From: Ophiodon elongatus
Taxonomy: Eukaryota > Chordata > Actinopteri > Perciformes > Hexagrammidae
Direction of reading: 5' to 3'
DNA: 64,000 nt
Assembly (NCBI GenBank): GCA_016806645.1
Contig: JACSYO010000570.1
Coordinates: 4,530,001-4,594,000, forward strand
The notes under the pieces were generated by a model. It was not told the origin of the DNA and searched no databases. It saw only the letters and a program-made list of their open reading frames with translations. Both the position numbers and the translations under genes were made by a program. Of this stretch, positions 57,841 through 64,000 are shown in pieces; the first letter of the stretch is position 1; each line of letters begins with the position of its first letter.

Positions 57841-59929
57841 GTCACAAAAACACAAAGGCAATGGACCCTCAAAATCAAAACACGGTCATGCGTGGGAGGA
57901 AGTATTTGCTTACCCCCTCCCCATTTTCTAAGAAAAACAATGTTGAATAATGTTTTTATATGCGTGTTATCCAGCAGACCGTTTGTATAGAACCATTCAT
58001 TCGTGAGCCATATCCTCAAGGGCTTCACGTAAGAAACCATAGTTTGCTAACATATTATATTTGAGCTTACACAATATGTAGTTTTGTCATATGGTTTCTC
58101 TCAAATCCTCTTAGCAGATGAGCGGAGTTTTTAATATAGACGTTTCGCAACTTAGACAGCAGTAATCAATCGTTACTGGAGATGCCAGCTGACCCCTGAT
58201 GCTATATGTGTCATCTTCAGTGAACTTGTATTCAATGTTTGCTGCAGCTTGTTTTGAGCCCATTTAGTCTTCAGGAATAAATGAGTTCAACATAAGGCGG
58301 ATGAGAAAATTGGTAGTTTTGTTCTTTGGGCTTTTTCCGATACAATGCGAGCGCAGCTGCAGAAACCAAGAGACGCTGATGATCCAAGGTTCATTAAGGT
58401 TAAATCAGTTTCTGCATCCAATTGTTCCCTATCAAGTAAAAAGAAAAACATGATACAAAATGAGCCCTCTGGTTTAATTTTGACACAGCAGCACAACAAA
58501 AGGTGCAAGCTACCTTTAAATACACGTTACGACCTCGAGAACATTTATTCTGTAAATGTCTGCAAACCATCAGTGCATTCGAAGATCTCTGACATAGCGC
58601 TGTATATCTGGTCCGTACGGAGTCTGGTGTGGGCGTACATCAGTGTGGGATGTTGACCCACTCCTTGCGGAAAACATTGAAAGTCATTGAAAGTTAAGCC
58701 AACAAAGACCATTTGTGTTCGGGAAGCGTAGTCCGGTTATCAGCCCATGTGTTTGCCCCGAGGCCACACACGCCGCAGTCCTTGGCTTGAAATAAGTGTT
58801 TTTAAACAAACCCTTGTGACGGCAAATTGAGAATAACTGAAGAGTTTCATTCCGAAATTGGGTCACCCCACCAGATGTGTGCTGGCATTAAAGGTCGGAA
58901 CTTCTTGTCACAACGATGACCTGAATCAGCCGGGACATTCTGCAGCGAGCTTCATCTTGATGACTTGATTGGAAGCACAAAGGCTAGGTATCATCAAATC
59001 TTACCACCCGTGATTTGATTTAATTCAGTTCTTGAGAAACAACTTGAGAAATATAATTTGGAAAAAAAGCAACTCTTTCATCCTTTGATTAATCAATCTG
59101 TATTGAGCAAATTTGATTGAAAAGACATCACGTCCCATTCATTCAACACACTGTAGGGGTGGGTGGTCTACTAGCACCGATGTCTCGTTTTTTGTTATAT
59201 ACTTGTTATAACACCCGATGAACTAACTCACTCCAACACACTCTATACTGGCCATGGTTACGTACAGGCTACCAGCAACTAACAGATCATTTTCAATGGC
59301 TATCTTTGCTGAGAAAAAATAGGCGACACACGCCAAGTTGAATATTCCATGATCATTTATTACACAAAAATTTGAAAACAATGGAATCTATACATCCCAA
59401 AAATGTCCAAGTGCCCATAAGTGTTACTAATATTGGAACGTATTGAACTATTTACATTTTTACAACCCCTACTTACAGCCTCTTCTGTCCTCTCGTCTCT
59501 GCTCTGTGTTTGAGCAGCCTGCATTTCAGTCCAAGTTTCGCAGAGTTTTTGTCTTGTGACCTTTGGTCTCAGGCGGGTCGCTCATGGCTTGCCAGTTGCG
59601 GTGAGGAGCTCAGAATATCTTGTTTTTCACAGGATCTGGTTCCTGCAAAGGGTTCATTTGGGGCGAGATTTGTAAATGAGGAATGGAGGATGTAGGAAAA
59701 AATATATATTTTGATGAGATATATATTTCTTTTGGTTACTTTTCCTGACGAAAAGCGTCTGTCACACATGATGTGTTCATGAACCAACGGAAAATTTTAA
59801 ATCCAACAAAAATGTTGCTTCTGGCTGTCACGATCTTGGTTTCGGTTAAGTTTGTTTTCTGTTTTATTTTGAAGTTCCCTGCCTCTTGTGTCCCGCGTTC
59901 ACTTCACATGTTTTCCCGCCATTGTAATT
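57841..59929. other. Opsin intron or downstream; no exon recognised
   Basis: Nothing supported. Confidence 0.4.
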
Positions 59930-60493
59930 GGGTACATCCCAAGTCTCTTAATTGCATCCCCATTTCCCTCACTTGCTCCCTTCCACCATGGATGCATGGA
60001 GAGATGCAAGGAAACCATACAAGGAGAGAGGAAACAAGGAAATATGTTTTCAGAGAAATGAGACGTCCTCGACGTCTGTTTTTGATGACGGCGGCCACTG
60101 ATCACAGCTGGATCAGCTGTCAGTCGGCTTTAACAGCTTTTGACGGAGTTTGTGTCTGAACACATTATCACTGTAACAGAATTGTTTCCTGGTCCGGACA
60201 GTTTTTAGCTCACATTCCAATAAAAATTCACTTCAAATATTGATATAAATGATCGTATAATGTTTTCAGTTGATTTAATGGTGTTAAACTACTACTTATA
60301 CTAAAGACACAGTTATCGTCACTGTCAGCGTGGATATGTTTTCTCTCTGTAGTCTGTTACCTGTTAAACAAACTGCATTGAGTATTTATATACAGTGTGT
60401 GGTATTTATACTGTGTTCTGTGCCCTGCGTATACGCGCAGGGGCAATTTCTACTGGCAGAATGCGTTTGTCTTATTTATTAATTATTTGCGTC
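59930..60493 (+). mobile_element. Second copy of the TIR element of 4108-4849 (right-truncated)
   Basis: Left end identical in type (gggtacatcccaagtctctt). It then carries about 250 bp (about 59950-60200) absent from the first copy. From 60240 to 60493 the match is close: 'atgttttcagttgatttaat', 'ggtgttaaactactacttat', 'gtagtctgttacctgtt', 'atgcgtttgtcttatttatt'. The right TIR is missing. Confidence 0.65.
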
Positions 60494-63400
60494 ACGTGAC
60501 TAAATGGAAAGGACAGTAAATGATGTAAAAAGTATTTCCTCTCACCAGCCCTCTCTGATTTTAATTGTATCCATAACAAAGGTTATTGAGGGAAATAACA
60601 GATCAGGAAAAGACAATTCTTTCAAAAAAATGAAGAAAGTTGTTTGTGGTCCTTTTGTTGTTCAGACCTACAATGAACATATATTTTAACCAGATGGTGA
60701 ATCAGAAAACAGATCAAATATCTGAAAAACATTTAAAAAATTTTAAATAAATATATTTAGATTTCTGAAGATATGTTCCCTTACATTACAAATAGAGTGA
60801 AAATTGGTAACATCATATTTTAAGTGGAATATCCCTTTTAATTCTGTAATACCGTGATATAATACAATCACCCCCCAAAAAATAAATAAATACAACCGTA
60901 TAAACTATCGCCCACCCAATACCCTGACTAATGCTTCATGATAAAAGATGGGAAAATGAACATCGGCATTCATGTGTACAAAACCACATTGTTTGTAAGC
61001 CGTCCTGGGAATCTTAAGGAATTTCACAATTGAAATTGGATTTTTGTTGTCATGGTTTGATTCGGAAATCTATTCAAGTCACTATTTTCAATACCTCCCA
61101 CCACTGAAATGTAATATAAAAACATAACTGTCTAACAGAACAGGAAGATACAGAGAAATGTGTGTGGGTGTATGGAGCTTCAACTGCATTCATTTCAACA
61201 TTTCTCACAGTCCTCTGCTTGATAACGTTGTTAACGTAAATTTTTGGCATTTGTGAATTGATTCAGAATCGTAGGAGGATAAGACTTGGGATTCTATTAT
61301 GTGATGTCGCAAGACCTTTATGTCGTTTTTTCAAGCCACCTCCAACTAACTGTAGCTATTAAAGAATTTTTTGTCTTTCTTTCTGTCGTACACTTTTTAC
61401 TTAAAATAAAAAATAAGAACATAAAGTGTCAGCATTTAAAAGTAAATATTATTGCAATTCGAAACCTTACTAATCAACCAAGCTCAGTATTTTCACATTG
61501 GGAATGGATCAAATGAGTAAAGTAGAGTATGAAAGAGGTCCTGGATGTGTAGAGAAGCAGCTGTTTGCTAACACGTAGTATGTAGCATAAGCTAAAGGAA
61601 CATTTAAAAGAGATGCTTTCAGTGCTCGCCTCGTAAGCATTTCATTTAATTAATTTAATGATGACTGTTGTACATCAAAGAATATTAAATGCAAAATGTA
61701 ATTTTGGAAAGCAGTAATACAACTGTTCTATGTGTGTGCTAAGATGTCTAAAAAAAATGTTTTCCCTCCGTTTATTGTATCGACCTTTTTTCCACTTCTC
61801 AGCAATTTTCCACCTCTTGGGTGCTGTGGATGGATTGAAAGCAGAATGTTTTTCTTCTATGCCCCCTATGAATGCTTTCATGTCTATTATTTTGTCTTTT
61901 CTTTCTTTCTTTTATTCTCCCGGCACCTGTTTGCAGTCAAATCTTTCATGAAATGCGTCTTCCATTCAGCACTTAATAGTTTTCACGGCTCTATACATCT
62001 TTGTAGTGTCTTCTTACTGTAACAAAAAGGTTCTCATATCAAAGAGACCTAATTTCTTTTCAAATGTAAATGTGAATCTACTTTCATTGTGAGACATGTA
62101 ACAGGGCACACAGTGAAATCTAGTCCCAGCCTTTTGACCCATCCTACTATTGGGGGTCACGTAGGGTTCCCAAGTCCCCATGGACTGAGATACTGCTGCC
62201 TTGCTTAAATATGTACTGTATATTTGCATAAGTAACCCTTATTCTTTTGATGTCTTCACATGGAGTGCTCGTTATTCTAAAGGCAGATATTTTTGATGAG
62301 ATGATGAGAGAGTCTGCTTACCCAGTCTCTTTGGACCAGCAGGTGCTGTAGTCCTGCAAGCTTTGGTGTACCTAACCAAAATGTCCCTATGATCTCTTTG
62401 GACAAATCCACTGCATTCAATTTCAATACTATCACATTTTATCTTTCAGCTTCTAGGTCCCGTCAAGGTTTTCAAAGCATATAGAAACCGTTTCCATGCA
62501 TTGCACCCAGAACCTTGCCCATGGCGTACCATCTGTGTTTTCATAGAATTATAGACACATTGCAGTTGTGAACCCACCCTAATTTACTGCACCACAATAG
62601 CAGCCTTGTTTTCTTCAAACTACTGCAACTACAGTTTTTTTAAAAGGTAACTTCTGTATTTGTCAACCTGGACCCTATTTTTGCCATGTTTTTGTGTCCA
62701 AGTCACAATAATTGGTGAAATTGAGACAACAATTTGTGAAATTGGTAAGGACGTAAAGAAAAGGTTTTATTTCTCTGCAGGGTTCTTTCCATAATGTTGC
62801 CAGACACTTGTACTAACCATCTGAGCCTGTCGGTGGCAAAAACAAGCACTTTGAGTGGACGTACATTGACATTGAGGAGTTGCCCCGAGAGATTACATTG
62901 CTGCCAGTTAAGCAGCTGCCGTGTGCAGTGATAATATATAAAATAAAATATTTTAGGATTTAAAAAAAAAAAAAAAAAAAAAAAAACATTTTATACGTTA
63001 TACAACTAAAATCATGTCATAATTTTTTTTCACCTTGCATAATACTTCATGTCATCCTCAGTGCTGTAATCCTCAGTAATCCTCTCCTGGTTGACCTGTT
63101 CTCTCACTCAGCCTTTTAGTGGGGCTTACAAAGACATGGGTGGGGCTCTTCCTGATTATCTTGAAAATGATAGCATACTAAATGAAATTTGTCAGTTAAA
63201 AACGGGAAATTATGTCTCAAATTCATGTTGCAGCCTTTTTCAAGACCAAAAGGCTGATACAAATAATTAAAAGTTATAGTGATAGGTGTAGCTGACAATA
63301 ACCTTATCTCGTCCGGAAGTGCACAGAACAAATCCAGAACAGACAGTCTCCGGATCAAGAGCCAAATACATTACCTTTATGAACATTCTCCATTATTCAA

Positions 63401-64000
63401 ATTAGTTTTTGCCCCGTGGGACCGTGGGATGCATTCATTCAACTGATTGATGTAGTTGGTCGTCTAGCACTTTGATCTGGAAGCAGTTGTCCTCTGGTAA
63501 ACATGAATATTCATACTAAATGTCATGGTGATCTGGCGAGTAGATGTCAGGACGTGTTGTGGTGACTGCACTTAAGCAATACCACCAGGTCAATATTCTC
63601 ACTGGACCAACAAGTATGTCAATTATGACATTAAACTTCCCTTGAGGATAAATCCTAATCTAGGTTTGGTGACATGTGACCTTTCCCCGTGTGGCACCAG
63701 CAAGCCATATATCAAACCAAATGTATCCCTGTTTCAATAATGTTTGCAAAAAAAACAACAGTAGTGCCCAGGAATCTGGAGGAGTTATCTTCAGACAACA
63801 GCCGGTGGGTTCCCAGATTACATTTTGGCCAATGCGTTCCGCCTCTTTGGCTCTCCACATGGACTGTTTACCTGCTTTCAAACAAAGCCTGCTCCAACAC
63901 GATTGGTCAACACTACTCGGACTACAAACAGAAACCTTCTGTTCCCAAAATCTTGTCCTGCTACTAATGAACACAGAATCTGTTTAAAGTACCATTCCCT
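60494..64000. other. No gene recognised; poly(A) tract at 62962-62986
   Basis: An approximately 25-base A tract is at 62962-62986. Overlapping open frames on both strands at 63660-63987 are unexplained and may belong to a repeat. I found no opsin exon. Confidence 0.4.

Noticed and set aside
57557..57931. 124-codon + strand frame
   Set aside because: Built from a common dispersed fish repeat.
63660..63987. Three overlapping frames of about 100 codons on both strands
   Set aside because: No motif that I recognise and no opsin similarity. Could be a repeat, left unassigned.
55837..64000. Search for the third opsin exon
   Set aside because: No TM2-TM3 coding segment with expected motifs was seen, so none is claimed.
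1..64000. Functional tRNA, rRNA, CRISPR or prokaryotic operon features
   Set aside because: None seen. tRNA-like boxes at 17884-18151 and 23421-23706 belong to SINEs, and the sequence is eukaryotic.

Overview
The window looks like one nuclear locus from a ray-finned (teleost, probably percomorph) fish. It is AT-rich, intron-scale, non-operonic DNA with many microsatellites. It carries repeat types familiar from teleosts: Rex3/RTE-like and L2/Rex1-like LINE remnants, tRNA-headed SINEs and hAT-type non-autonomous transposons. Very little of it codes for protein.

The one gene recognised with confidence is an Opn5-class opsin (neuropsin) on the + strand. The exon carrying the start codon is at 42022-42159 and the next coding exon at 55717-55836. 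Both ends of the 13.5-kb intron between them have good consensus splice sites, and the intron phase matches (phase 1). Only the N-terminus, TM1 and the start of TM2 are present. I find no later exon before 64000, so the rest of the gene should lie downstream. A candidate non-coding first exon with a strong donor ends at 31187.

Two other exon-like pieces could not be named. One is a + strand terminal exon (30162-30387), about 0.6 kb before the candidate opsin first exon. The other is a minus-strand terminal exon with an adjacent poly(A) signal (32540-32674). If the opsin transcript starts near 31 kb, this second exon lies antisense inside its 5' intron.

Layout: 1-6 kb holds an L2-like LINE, a TIR-bearing element and a CpG-rich segment. 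6-24 kb is a repeat graveyard: a MITE, a LINE split by a 776-bp hAT element with perfect 8-bp target duplications, a hAT-like ORF, LINE tails, two tRNA-derived SINEs and a Rex3 fragment. 23-28 kb has three copies of one interspersed repeat. 28-33 kb has the unassigned exons and the candidate promoter/first exon. 33-42 kb is AT-rich DNA with hAT-like repeats and a perfect 26-bp-arm hairpin. 42-56 kb is opsin intron 1 with LINE and SINE debris. 56-64 kb is downstream intron with little recognisable content.

Identifications rest on reading translations and repeats by eye. No database search was possible.
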